A DNA stretch of 63,102 nucleotides from an uncultured Acetatifactor sp. (GCA_910588225.1 CAJUQT010000019.1:1-63102); one strand, 5' to 3'; counted from the stretch's first letter, positions 8,507-16,956 are shown. Translations and numbers: made by a program. The notes: generated from the letters alone by a model not told the origin.

Positions 8507-10099
8507 ATGCTGTTCACATCATACGAATTCCTTGGCTTTCTGGTGGTACTGCTTGTTCTGTATTACATTGTACCAAAAAAATATCAGTGGTCCCTGCTGC
8601 TGCTCGCCAGCTATTTGTTCTATTTTATGGCGAATCCCTGTTATCTGATTTACATAGCGGCGACAACACTGACCATCTATTTTCTGGGATGCAGGATTGA
8701 GCGGCTGCAGGAAGAGCAGTGTCTGTATTTAAAGTCACACAGGGATGGCCTGGGAAAAGAAGAGAAAAAGGCCTATAAAAAAGGAATGCAGAAGAGACAG
8801 CGCAGGCTTCTGCTGGCAGCGCTTTTGTTCAATCTGGGGATCCTGGCAGTGGTAAAATACACCAATTTCGTCATTGGGAATGTGAATGGTCTTCTGCATT
8901 TTCTGGGAAACGGAAAAGAGTTGAAGGCGTTGGATTTACTGTTGCCTATGGGAATCTCCTTTTATACCTTTCAGGCGGTGGGATATCTCATTGATGTATA
9001 CCGGGGAACCTGCCCCGGGGAGAAGAATCCCTTTCGGTTTGCCCTGTTTGTATCTTTTTTCCCCCAGCTGGTACAGGGACCTATCAGCAGATTCGGAGAG
9101 CTGTCCCGGACTCTGTACGGGGAACATCCTTTTCAGTGGGAGAAGGTGAGCCGGGGGCTGCAGCGGATATTGTGGGGGTACTTTAAGAAACTGGTGATTG
9201 CGGACCGGATTCTGACAGGGGTCAATGAAATCATCAGAAGTCCGGAGACATATGGAGGGGCCTATGTTCTGGTGGGGATGCTGTTCTATGCGCTGGAACT
9301 GTATGCGGATTTTACAGGGGGAATTGATATCACCATCGGCACAGCGCAGTGTCTTGGCATAGAGGTGGCGGAGAACTTTAACAGACCTTACTTTTCCAAA
9401 TCCATCAAGGAATATTGGCGCAGATGGCATATGACCATGGGCACATGGTTTACAGATTACATTTTTTATCCGATATCCGCGTGTCAGCCCATGCTGAAGC
9501 TCTCCAGATTTTCCAGAAAACATCTGGGGGAGGCCTTGGGGAAAAGGGTGCCAGTGTATCTCTCCTCCTTTGCGGTATGGCTGGCCACGGGAATCTGGCA
9601 TGGTGCCAGCTGGAATTTTATTGTATGGGGGCTGGGCAACTGGGTTGTGATTATGATATCTCAGGAGCTGGAACCGCTGTATCGGAAATTTCACGGGAAG
9701 TTTCATGTGGGGAATAATGCCGGATTTCGCTTTTTTCAGATTGTGAGAACCATACTGCTCATGAGTTGTCTGCGGACATTCGATTGTTATCGGGATGTAC
9801 CCTTGACTTTTCGAATGTTGGGAAGTCTGCTGACGGCCGGAAACTGGAATATTTTGTGGGATGGTTCGTTGATGACATTAGGGCTGAGCGGGACAGACTA
9901 TGGTATCTTAACGGCGGGGATGTTGGTGCTGATTGCGGTGAGCCTGTTGCAGCGGAGGGGAAGCGTCAGAGAGAGAATTGCCCGGAAGCCTTATGTGGTG
10001 CGGTTTGTCCTATGGTATGGTCTGTTCCTGACAGTACTTCTTATGGGCGCTTATGGAATCGGATACGATGCCAGCCAGTTCATTTATAACCAGTTCTAG
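8507..10099 (+). CDS. MBOAT O-acyltransferase, DltB/AlgI-like
   Basis: A 530-residue polytopic membrane protein of the MBOAT family. The N terminus (TSYEFLGFLVVLL) is typical. The conserved histidines are His308 in EYWRRWHMT and the putative catalytic His365 in TGIWHGASWNF; PMGISFYTFQ lies at 147-156. In Dlt systems this protein passes the carrier-bound aminoacyl group across the membrane. Placed directly behind a carrier gene and before an SGNH-like gene it fills the DltB position. It is longer than many DltB proteins because of a charged loop at about residues 64-100. The next gene starts 14 bases after the stop. Confidence 0.9.
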   Translation: MLFTSYEFLGFLVVLLVLYYIVPKKYQWSLLLLASYLFYFMANPCYLIYIAATTLTIYFLGCRIERLQEEQCLYLKSHRDGLGKEEKKAYKKGMQKRQRRLLLAALLFNLGILAVVKYTNFVIGNVNGLLHFLGNGKELKALDLLLPMGISFYTFQAVGYLIDVYRGTCPGEKNPFRFALFVSFFPQLVQGPISRFGELSRTLYGEHPFQWEKVSRGLQRILWGYFKKLVIADRILTGVNEIIRSPETYGGAYVLVGMLFYALELYADFTGGIDITIGTAQCLGIEVAENFNRPYFSKSIKEYWRRWHMTMGTWFTDYIFYPISACQPMLKLSRFSRKHLGEALGKRVPVYLSSFAVWLATGIWHGASWNFIVWGLGNWVVIMISQELEPLYRKFHGKFHVGNNAGFRFFQIVRTILLMSCLRTFDCYRDVPLTFRMLGSLLTAGNWNILWDGSLMTLGLSGTDYGILTAGMLVLIAVSLLQRRGSVRERIARKPYVVRFVLWYGLFLTVLLMGAYGIGYDASQFIYNQF

Positions 10100-10113
10100 G
10101 AGACAGAAGAACC

Positions 10114-11166
10114 ATGAATAAGAAAAGAATGGCAAGAGCCGTATGTTCCGCGATTTTTGTTATAGTGACATTGTATCTGCTGCAGAGACTGCTTGTGCCC
10201 AAATACGCTTCGGATGTGGTGGAGGGCAATCTCATCGCAGAGTATTATGAAGAAGAGAAAAACCATGATGTGATTTTTATCGGAGACTGTGAAGTATATG
10301 AGAATTTCTCTCCCAAAGTACTCTGGGAAAAGTATGGAATCAACAGTTATATCCGGGGAAGCGCCCAGCAGCTCATCTGGCAGTCCTACTATCTTCTGGA
10401 AGATACACTTCGGTATGAGAAGCCGGAGGTGGTCATCTTCAATGTGCTGGCATTGAAGTATGATGAGCCGCAGAAAGAAGCTTATAATCGGATGAGTCTG
10501 GAGGGAATGCGGTGGTCTGTTTCGAAAGTGAAAGCCATACTGGCTTCCATGACGGAGGACGAGCATTTTCTGGACTATGTTTTTCCGATTCTCCGCTATC
10601 ATTCCAGATGGAATGAGCTGGGGGAAGAGGACCTGGAGTATCTGTTCCGCAGGGAACCGGTTTCTCACAACGGATATTATATGAGAGTTGACGTAAAGCC
10701 GGCGGAGAATGTGCCGGAGGGACGAATTCTTGCCGATTATCAGTTTGGGGAGAACGCCTGCGGATATCTTGACAAAATGACGGAGCTTTGCCGGGAGAAC
10801 GACATTCAGCTGGTGCTGGTAAAGGCGCCTTCTCTGTATCCTTACTGGTATGAAGAGTGGGAAGAGCAGGTGGAAGCTTATGCGGCAGAACATAAGCTGC
10901 TGTATATAAATTTCCTGGAGCTGACGGAGGAAACCGGGTTGGATTTCAGCCAGGATACTTACGACGGCGGTCTGCATCTGAATCTTACAGGGGCGGAAAA
11001 AATAACAGATTATCTGGGAAAGGTACTCACGGAAGAATGTGCTCTGTCGGACAGAAGAGGGGAAGCAGAACTGAGCCGGGCGTGGGAAGAGAAAATTTCT
11101 GCCTATGAGCAGGAGATTGCGGAGCAGAAGAAGATGGTGGAACAACAGGAAATTTCCGGGCAATAG
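10114..11166 (+). CDS. membrane-anchored SGNH-like protein with Cys at the nucleophile position (DltD position)
   Basis: 350 residues with an N-terminal membrane anchor at about 8-27 and an extracellular alpha/beta domain. Block I of the SGNH fold reads FIGDCEVYENFSP, so Cys59 stands where the catalytic serine should be. Block V is TYDGGLHLNLTG, with Asp284 and His288 as the likely rest of the triad. The C terminus is a charged helix rich in Glu and Gln. In Dlt operons this position is held by DltD, which moves the D-alanyl group to teichoic acid. Here a thiol acyl-enzyme would be possible (inference), or the protein may only bind substrate. AGGAGA precedes the ATG and overlaps the MBOAT stop. 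Confidence 0.8.
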   Translation: MNKKRMARAVCSAIFVIVTLYLLQRLLVPKYASDVVEGNLIAEYYEEEKNHDVIFIGDCEVYENFSPKVLWEKYGINSYIRGSAQQLIWQSYYLLEDTLRYEKPEVVIFNVLALKYDEPQKEAYNRMSLEGMRWSVSKVKAILASMTEDEHFLDYVFPILRYHSRWNELGEEDLEYLFRREPVSHNGYYMRVDVKPAENVPEGRILADYQFGENACGYLDKMTELCRENDIQLVLVKAPSLYPYWYEEWEEQVEAYAAEHKLLYINFLELTEETGLDFSQDTYDGGLHLNLTGAEKITDYLGKVLTEECALSDRRGEAELSRAWEEKISAYEQEIAEQKKMVEQQEISGQ

Positions 11167-11199
11167 AGAACTTGGAAATAGTTGAAAGGACATGAAAAA

Positions 11200-11820
11200 A
11201 TGAAAAAAAAGATATTTGTAGTGCTCATGTGTCTGACGGCACTGTTCTCCGGGTGCGGAAACAGTGCGAAGACAATCGAAGGGGATGTGACAGTGAAGGA
11301 AAGTGGTGTCAATTCGGGGACGGAAGAGACACCGGGAGCGGGACAGGAGATGTCCGGCACGCCGGAAGGAACGTCTGGAGAGGTGTCAGGAGATGGAGAT
11401 ACAGCTGTGAATTACAAAGGCTATGCCTTTATCTATAATGGAGTGGTCGTTGAAATGGATGTGGATGCGGCGCCTGTCATAGAACAGCTGGGGGAAGCGG
11501 ATTCTTATTTTGAAGCACCCAGCTGTGCATTTGAGGGAATAGATAAGATTTACACTTATGGAAGTTTTGAGCTGGATACCTATCCCACAGACGAAAAGGA
11601 TTATATATCTTCCATTATTTTCAAGGATGATACCATTACCACTCCGGAAGGGATTGGAATCGGTGACTCCGCGGCCAAAATGGAGGAGACTTATGGGACC
11701 GGCCAGACGGATGAAAACGGTATGGTCGTATATGAAAAGGATGGCATGAAATTATGCTTTATCCTGGAAGGGGAGACAATTGCTTCCATAGAGTACAGGT
11801 CTAAGGTTCTGGATAACTGA
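11200..11820 (+). CDS. lipoprotein, last gene of the dlt-like operon
   Basis: 206 residues with a lipoprotein signal peptide: MKKK, hydrophobic core, then LFSGC with lipidated Cys19. A Gly/Ser/Glu/Thr-rich linker follows (about residues 20-70), then a compact domain that contains VEMDVDAAPVIEQLGE and two Cys (in the SCAFEG and LCFILE phrases). I do not recognise a characterised family, though similar proteins seem to accompany such adenylation/MBOAT loci in Lachnospiraceae (recollection, unchecked). It would sit on the outer face of the membrane next to the SGNH-like protein. The ATG at 11200 has GAAAGGA nine bases ahead; a TTG at 11182 is in frame but lacks a site. A terminator follows. Confidence 0.8.
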   Translation: MKKKIFVVLMCLTALFSGCGNSAKTIEGDVTVKESGVNSGTEETPGAGQEMSGTPEGTSGEVSGDGDTAVNYKGYAFIYNGVVVEMDVDAAPVIEQLGEADSYFEAPSCAFEGIDKIYTYGSFELDTYPTDEKDYISSIIFKDDTITTPEGIGIGDSAAKMEETYGTGQTDENGMVVYEKDGMKLCFILEGETIASIEYRSKVLDN

Positions 11821-11842
11821 AAGATTGAAATTCACTTTTATG

Positions 11843-11884
11843 AAAAGTGCCGGCGTACCGTTAAATGGTGCGCCAGCACTTTTT
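11843..11884. terminator. terminator ending the dlt-like operon
   Basis: AAAAGTGCCGGCGTACC (11843-11859) pairs with GGTGCGCCAGCACTTTT (11867-11884) with two mismatches. A/T ends on both sides allow use by the convergent flagellin gene as well. Confidence 0.85.
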
Positions 11885-11912
11885 GCCTCATATTGCTTAT
11901 TGATAACAGAAA

Positions 11913-12674
11913 CTACTGGAATAATCTCAGTACCATGGAATCCTGATTCATCTGCTTCTTCAGCATCAGATTTCTATATTCGCTGAGAAGGTCCTCCTTC
12001 TTCTGTTCAGAGATTGCTTTCGGCATATCCAGGTCCTCAATACGGCTTCTGGAACTTACCTGCTCCAATGTTGCGGCCGTATTATAATTGTAGGTATGCT
12101 CCAGTCGATTGGTGGAAGCTCCCAGATTTCCTCTCATGCCGGATACCATCTCCATGGCACTGTCAATATCATCCAGATTGAAGTTACCGGAAGTGACATC
12201 GAAATCAGCAATTCCCAGAGCTTCCAGCGTGGAATTTGCCATGCCGATTCTCATGCCGCTTCCGTCGGGATTGGTTGCCAGGTGCATATCCGCCATACTT
12301 CCGTCCAACAACTTCTGCTCATTCAGGGAAGTAGTCTTTGCCATGGACTGGATACCTTCTTTTAACTGGTTAATCTCATTCTGGTAGTATGATCTGTCCG
12401 ACGAGGAAGAAAGTCCGTTCATGGACTTTACCGCAAGGTCACGAATTCTCTGCAAGTAATCCATGACACCGCCCAGAGCACCGTCCGCCACATTCAGGGC
12501 GCCGATCCCTTCCTGAGCATTCTGCCCGCCTACATGGAGACCATTCTCCTCTTTCTTCATTTTTTGTCCAATAGCAAGTCCTGCCGCGTCATCTGCCGCA
12601 GTGTTGATTCGTTTGCCGCTGGAAATATGGGAGTAGGAATTAAAAATACCGTTATTTGCGGATATAGTATTCAT
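11913..12674 (-). CDS. short orphan flagellin-family protein
   Basis: A 253-residue flagellin-like protein made of the conserved N and C domains only. SSGKRINTAADDAAGLAI (18-35) and LQRIRDLAVKSMNG (74-87) are classic; the latter region overlaps the TLR5-recognised helix of flagellins. The N terminus is about 18 residues shorter than usual before the SSG motif, removing half of the D0 helix, and the C terminus ends DSMVLRLFQ rather than LLR or LLQ. No flagellar gene is nearby. AAAAGGAGG precedes the ATG. A housekeeping-type promoter, not a sigma-28 site, lies upstream. It may form a minor filament, be secreted as a monomer, or be a relic kept for another role. Confidence 0.85.
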   Translation of the reverse strand: MNTISANNGIFNSYSHISSGKRINTAADDAAGLAIGQKMKKEENGLHVGGQNAQEGIGALNVADGALGGVMDYLQRIRDLAVKSMNGLSSSSDRSYYQNEINQLKEGIQSMAKTTSLNEQKLLDGSMADMHLATNPDGSGMRIGMANSTLEALGIADFDVTSGNFNLDDIDSAMEMVSGMRGNLGASTNRLEHTYNYNTAATLEQVSSRSRIEDLDMPKAISEQKKEDLLSEYRNLMLKKQMNQDSMVLRLFQ

Positions 12675-12721
12675 AAATTGACCTCCTTTTCACATATGTC
12701 CTTTCTTTTATGATCAATTAA

Positions 12722-12750
12722 ATTATACATTCTTTAGGAAAATATTTCAA
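12722..12750 (-). promoter_or_regulatory. sigma-A type promoter of the orphan flagellin
   Basis: Read on the minus strand, TTGAAA (12750-12745), a 17-base spacer and TATAAT (12727-12722) precede the flagellin. The flagellar sigma factor consensus is not seen. Confidence 0.7.
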
Positions 12751-12785
12751 CTGGAAAATTTCTTGAACTTTTATAAGTTTGACTA

Positions 12786-12814
12786 TTGCAAAATGCAGGG
12801 AGTGCATGTAAGAT
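12786..12814 (+). promoter_or_regulatory. promoter of the riboswitch-controlled purine genes
   Basis: TTGCAA (12786-12791) and TAAGAT (12809-12814) are 17 bases apart; transcription would start near 12821, exactly at the edge of the aptamer. Confidence 0.55.
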
Positions 12815-12821
12815 AAAAATA

Positions 12822-12902
12822 TCAGGAGCTGCATGACTGACGGAAGTGGGATAACCCACGGGGAGTGCGGCGAAAATCAAAGCCGACCGTCTGGGCACCG
12901 CT
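12822..12902 (+). promoter_or_regulatory. ZTP (pfl) riboswitch aptamer
   Basis: The conserved pfl features occur in order: GCATGACTGACG, a GTGGG-ATAA-CCCAC hairpin followed by GGGGAGTGCGG, a variable linker, and the 3' pseudoknot half GCCGACCGTCTGGGCACCGC. The ligand ZTP/ZMP signals a shortage of 10-formyl-THF, and the downstream genes make the AICAR transformylase that consumes ZMP and the cyclohydrolase that follows it. The 3' half of the aptamer can pair instead with 12951-12969 to make a terminator, so ligand binding should turn expression on. Confidence 0.92.
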
Positions 12903-12975
12903 TATAAAGCACAATGGAAATATTGAAAGAATAGGTTCCGTTGTACGACAGTGCCCGGACAGTCGGCTTGTTTTG
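12880..12975 (+). terminator. expression-platform terminator of the ZTP riboswitch
   Basis: The aptamer segment 12880-12898 (AAGCCGACCGTCTGGGCAC) is complementary at 17 of 19 positions to 12951-12969, and an inner stem ACAATGGAA/TTCCGTTGT (12911-12919 with 12937-12945) extends it. GTTTTGC follows. Formation of this hairpin destroys the 3' side of the aptamer, the usual design of an ON switch. Confidence 0.85.
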
Positions 12976-13017
12976 CAAAAGGGATACTGCGGAACTTAAA
13001 CGGAGGAGGACTAATTT

Positions 13018-13725
13018 ATGCTGCAACTGGAACAGGAACTGAAAAACAATGCATATCCCGGAAGGGGAATCATCATCGGGCGCTCTGCAGACGGAAGGAA
13101 GGCTGTGATTGCGTATTTTATCATGGGGAGAAGCGTAAACAGCCGCAATCGTATCTTTGTGACTGAGGGGGAAGGAATCCGTACCCAGGCATTTGACCCG
13201 TCAAAGCTGTCGGATCCCAGCCTGGTTATTTATGCACCAGTGAGAGTATTGGGATGTGACACGATTGTAACCAACGGAGATCAGACAGATACCATTTATG
13301 AGGGACTGGAGGAGGGATTGACCTTTGAACAGTCGTTGAGAAGCCGGAAATACGAGCCGGATGGTCCCAACTATACCCCCAGGATATCGGGACTTGTGCA
13401 CATGGAAGAAGGAAATTTTGATTATGTGATGTCTATTTTGAAGAGTAATGACGGAGATCCGGCCTGCTGTAACAGATATACCTTTGCCTATGACAATCCG
13501 GCGGCAGGTGAAGGGCGATTTATCCATACTTACAGAGAGGATGGCGATCCGCTGCCCGGTTTTTATGGAGAACCGGAGAAGGTGGCCGTGGAAGGGGATA
13601 TTGACAGTTTTACCAGGCTGGTGTGGGAGAGCCTGAACGAGGACAATAAGGTGTCGCTTTTTGTGAGATTTATAGATATTGCCACAGGAGAGTATGAAAC
13701 ACGGATTGTGAATAAGAATCAGTGA
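13018..13725 (+). CDS. IMP cyclohydrolase (stand-alone, archaeal PurO-like family)
   Basis: A 235-residue protein matching the stand-alone IMP cyclohydrolase family (PF07826) rather than the N-terminal domain of bifunctional PurH. It closes FAICAR to IMP, the last step of purine synthesis. The start MLQLEQELKNNAYPGRGI and the phrase AYFIMGRSVNSRNRIF are characteristic. GGAGGAGG lies nine bases upstream. It is the first gene behind the ZTP riboswitch and is followed by the separate transformylase, so the two halves of PurH are carried by two proteins. Confidence 0.88.
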   Translation: MLQLEQELKNNAYPGRGIIIGRSADGRKAVIAYFIMGRSVNSRNRIFVTEGEGIRTQAFDPSKLSDPSLVIYAPVRVLGCDTIVTNGDQTDTIYEGLEEGLTFEQSLRSRKYEPDGPNYTPRISGLVHMEEGNFDYVMSILKSNDGDPACCNRYTFAYDNPAAGEGRFIHTYREDGDPLPGFYGEPEKVAVEGDIDSFTRLVWESLNEDNKVSLFVRFIDIATGEYETRIVNKNQ

Positions 13726-13894
13726 AGAATAATAAGCTGAAGTTTGCGTCATTTTCAGCAGGGAGGATGCCAGGATAAATTTTGCCGATGAATATTGGGC
13801 AGAGGATGGAGAAGCTCCTGACTGGAGAAAATAAATAGAAATTGGAAATACGCAGACAAAGCGCAGAACGTAAGAAGGAAAGGAATGTGAACCC

Positions 13895-15073
13895 ATGAAA
13901 GAAATCGAACTGAAATACGGATGTAACCCTAATCAGAAGCCTTCCAGGATTTATATGGAGGACGGAAGCGAGCTTCCGGTAACCGTGCTAAACGGCAGAC
14001 CGGGATATATTAACTTTCTGGATGCCTTTAACGGCTGGCAGCTGGTGAAGGAGCTGAAAGCGGCCACGGGTCTGCCGGCGGCCACTTCTTTCAAGCATGT
14101 GTCTCCGGCGGGGGCAGCGGTAGGCCTGCCGTTGAGCGAGACTCTGGCGAAAATTTACTGGGTGGACGATCTGGGAGAGCTTTCTCCGCTGGCATGTGCC
14201 TATGCAAGGGCCAGAGGCGCGGACAGAATGTCTTCTTTCGGAGATTTTATTGCGCTGTCCGACATCTGTGATAAAGATACGGCAAAGCTGATTAAGCGGG
14301 AAGTGTCCGACGGCTGTATTGCCCCCGGCTACACGGAGGAGGCCCTTGCAATGCTGAAGGCAAAAAAGGGCGGAAGCTACAATGTCATTCAGATTGATGG
14401 GGATTATGCTCCTGCGCCCCAGGAAAAAAAGCAGGTGTATGGAATTACCTTTGAGCAGGGGAGGAACGAACTGGATGTAAATGGTGATCTGCTGTCCGAC
14501 ATTGTCACGGCTAATAAGGAAATTCCGAAGTCAGCGCTGATTGACATGAAAATAGCGCTGATTACACTGAAATATACCCAGTCCAATTCCGTCTGCTATG
14601 TGAAGGATGGTCAGGCTATCGGCATCGGAGCCGGACAGCAGTCCCGTATCCATTGTACCAGGCTGGCAGGCACAAAGGCAGATAACTGGTTCCTGCGTCA
14701 GTCGCCACAGGTGATGAATTTGCAGTTTGTGGACAAACTGGGCAGACCGGACCGGGACAATGCCATTGATGTCTATATGGGAGACGAGTATATGGATGTG
14801 CTGGCGGATGGCGTGTGGGAGAAAACGTTCAAGGTAAAACCTCCTGTATTCACCAGAGAGGAAAAGCGCGCCTGGCTTGACGGGATGCAGAACGTGACGC
14901 TGGGGTCCGATGCGTTCTTTCCTTTTTCGGACAATATTGAGAGAGCATATAAGAGCGGTGTGAAATATATCGCACAGCCAGGCGGTTCCATGCGTGACGA
15001 TGCAGTGATCGAATGCTGCGACAGGCACAATATGGTGATGGCCTTTACCGGTATCAGGCTGTTCCATCATTGA
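13895..15073 (+). CDS. purH: AICAR formyltransferase (stand-alone PurH transformylase)
   Basis: 392 residues corresponding to the AICAR transformylase domain alone; the IMP cyclohydrolase part is encoded by the preceding gene. It formylates AICAR (ZMP) with 10-formyl-THF. The family catalytic Lys-His pair is visible in SFKHVSPAGAAVG (about residues 65-77), and the substrate-binding TQSNSVCY and GAGQQSRIHC phrases are intact. AAGGAAAGGA lies upstream. The 169-base gap from the cyclohydrolase holds no clear terminator or promoter, so both are probably on the riboswitch transcript. Confidence 0.93.
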   Translation: MKEIELKYGCNPNQKPSRIYMEDGSELPVTVLNGRPGYINFLDAFNGWQLVKELKAATGLPAATSFKHVSPAGAAVGLPLSETLAKIYWVDDLGELSPLACAYARARGADRMSSFGDFIALSDICDKDTAKLIKREVSDGCIAPGYTEEALAMLKAKKGGSYNVIQIDGDYAPAPQEKKQVYGITFEQGRNELDVNGDLLSDIVTANKEIPKSALIDMKIALITLKYTQSNSVCYVKDGQAIGIGAGQQSRIHCTRLAGTKADNWFLRQSPQVMNLQFVDKLGRPDRDNAIDVYMGDEYMDVLADGVWEKTFKVKPPVFTREEKRAWLDGMQNVTLGSDAFFPFSDNIERAYKSGVKYIAQPGGSMRDDAVIECCDRHNMVMAFTGIRLFHH

Positions 15074-15130
15074 CGGCATGGTTCTTCGGATTGTTTTTAG
15101 CTTACAGCTGAGAGAACAAATGTTTTGCAC

Positions 15131-15157
15131 AACAGTTCAGCGGCTGTCCGAACTGTT
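15131..15157. repeat. dispersed palindrome, copy 2
   Basis: AACAGTTC (15131-15138) and GAACTGTT (15150-15157) form a perfect 8-bp stem around an 11-base loop. One of about nine copies in the window (see 24610, 41582, 46659, 52026). It lies between purH and the glnS promoter and has no T tract. Confidence 0.8.
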
Positions 15158-15199
15158 ACACATATCGGGGAAACAGAGCAATAACCGTAAAATAACCTG

Positions 15200-15229
15200 T
15201 TGAAAAATGATATGTGCATATGATATAAT
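15200..15229 (+). promoter_or_regulatory. glnS promoter
   Basis: TTGAAA (15200-15205) and a perfect TATAAT (15224-15229) are 18 bases apart. Transcription near 15236 makes the in-frame ATG at 15238 unlikely and favours 15286. Confidence 0.75.
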
Positions 15230-15285
15230 ATACTGCAATGCATGTCAAAAAGGCGCTGCGGGAGATGAGAGGTAAGGACAGGAGT

Positions 15286-16956
15286 ATGAGTGACACAGAA
15301 TCCAGAAATTTTATAGAAGCGATTATAGATAAAGATTTGGCGGAGGGAGTATGTGATACTGTGCACACCCGTTTTCCGCCGGAACCCAACGGATATCTGC
15401 ATATCGGACATGCCAAAAGCATTCTTCTGAATTATGGACTGGCCAGACAGTACAATGGCAAATTCAATATGCGTTTTGATGATACAAATCCCACAAAAGA
15501 AGATGTGGAATTCGTGGAATCTATCAAGGAGGATATCCAGTGGCTGGGAGCTGACTGGGAAGACAGGCTCTTTTTTGCGTCGGATTATTTCGGAGAAATG
15601 TATGAAGCGGCAGTAAAGCTGATTCAAAAGGGGAAAGCCTATGTTTCCGATTTGACGGCAGAGCAGATTAAGGAATACAGGGGAACGTTGACGGAACCGG
15701 GCAGGGACGACCCTTTTAGCGACCGCAGCATAGAGGAAAACCTGCTGCTTTTTGAAGAGATGAAGGAAGGAAAATATGCGGACGGAGAAAAAGTGCTTCG
15801 GGCCCGCATTGACATGGCCTCGCCGAATATCAATATGCGGGATCCTGTGATTTATCGGGTGGCGCACATGGCGCATCACAATACCGGCGACAAATGGTGT
15901 ATCTATCCCATGTATGATTTTGCGCACCCGATAGAGGACGCCATCGAGGGGATCACCCATTCCATCTGTACGTTGGAATTCGAGGACCACAGGCCGCTGT
16001 ATGACTGGGTGGTGAGAGAGCTGGAGTATCCCAATCCACCAAAGCAGATTGAATTTGCAAAGCTGTATCTGAAAAATGTGGTAACCGGAAAGCGATATAT
16101 CAAGAAGCTTGTGCAGGAAGAGATTGTGGACGGCTGGGACGATCCCAGGCTGGTGTCCATTGCGGCCCTGCGCAGACGGGGGTTTACACCGGATTCCATC
16201 AGGAGATTTGTGGAGCTGTGCGGCGTGTCCAAAGCGCATTCCACAGCGGATTATGCCATGCTGGAGTACTGTATCCGGGAGGACTTAAAGACAAAGGCTC
16301 CCCGTGTGATGGCAATCCTGGACCCTGTGAAGCTGATCATTGATAATTATCCCGAGGGAGAGACAGAGATGTTGACCGTAGGGAATAATCCGGAGAACGA
16401 GAACTTGGGAAGCAGAGAAGTTCCTTTTGGAAGAGAGCTGTATATTGAGCGGGAAGATTTTATGGAGGTCCCTCCGAAGAAATATTTCCGTATGTTCCCG
16501 GGCAATGAAGTGCGGTTGATGAACGCTTATTTCGTGAAATGTACAGGCTGTGTTAAGGATGAGAATGGAAAAGTTACAGAGGTGCACTGTGCCTATGATC
16601 CGGCTTCCAAAGGTGGGAACAGCCCTGATGGAAGAAAGGTAAAAGGCACAATTCACTGGGTGGCAGCGTCCACAGCTGTTTCGGCAGAAGTACGTCTGTA
16701 TGAGAATATCATTGATGAGGAGAAGGGGGTATATAATGTTGAGGATGGAAGCCTTAATCTGAATCCCAATTCTCTCACAGCTTTAAAAAATTGCCGTGTG
16801 GAGCCGAGTCTGATCGGAGCAGTAAGTCCGGAGCGGTTTCAGTTCGTACGGCAGGGATTCTTCTGTGTGGATTCCCGGGATTCCAGGCCGGATGCGCTTG
16901 TTTTTAACAGAATTGTATCCCTGAAAAGTTCTTTTGTACTGCCCAAAGAGAATTAA
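15286..16956 (+). CDS. glnS: glutaminyl-tRNA synthetase
   Basis: A class I synthetase that charges tRNA-Gln, 556 residues. The HIGH motif is in PPEPNGYLHIGHAKS, the FDDTNP motif follows, and WDDPRL and RRRGFTPDSIR are typical of GlnRS. The second signature (KMSKS, MSKRK in E. coli GlnRS) is degenerate here: VVTGKRYI. The anticodon-binding beta-barrels fill the C-terminal third. AAGGA lies seven bases before the ATG at 15286. Many Firmicutes lack GlnRS and use GatCAB instead; its presence is common in Lachnospiraceae and points to old transfer (established in general, not shown here). Confidence 0.95.
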   Translation: MSDTESRNFIEAIIDKDLAEGVCDTVHTRFPPEPNGYLHIGHAKSILLNYGLARQYNGKFNMRFDDTNPTKEDVEFVESIKEDIQWLGADWEDRLFFASDYFGEMYEAAVKLIQKGKAYVSDLTAEQIKEYRGTLTEPGRDDPFSDRSIEENLLLFEEMKEGKYADGEKVLRARIDMASPNINMRDPVIYRVAHMAHHNTGDKWCIYPMYDFAHPIEDAIEGITHSICTLEFEDHRPLYDWVVRELEYPNPPKQIEFAKLYLKNVVTGKRYIKKLVQEEIVDGWDDPRLVSIAALRRRGFTPDSIRRFVELCGVSKAHSTADYAMLEYCIREDLKTKAPRVMAILDPVKLIIDNYPEGETEMLTVGNNPENENLGSREVPFGRELYIEREDFMEVPPKKYFRMFPGNEVRLMNAYFVKCTGCVKDENGKVTEVHCAYDPASKGGNSPDGRKVKGTIHWVAASTAVSAEVRLYENIIDEEKGVYNVEDGSLNLNPNSLTALKNCRVEPSLIGAVSPERFQFVRQGFFCVDSRDSRPDALVFNRIVSLKSSFVLPKEN

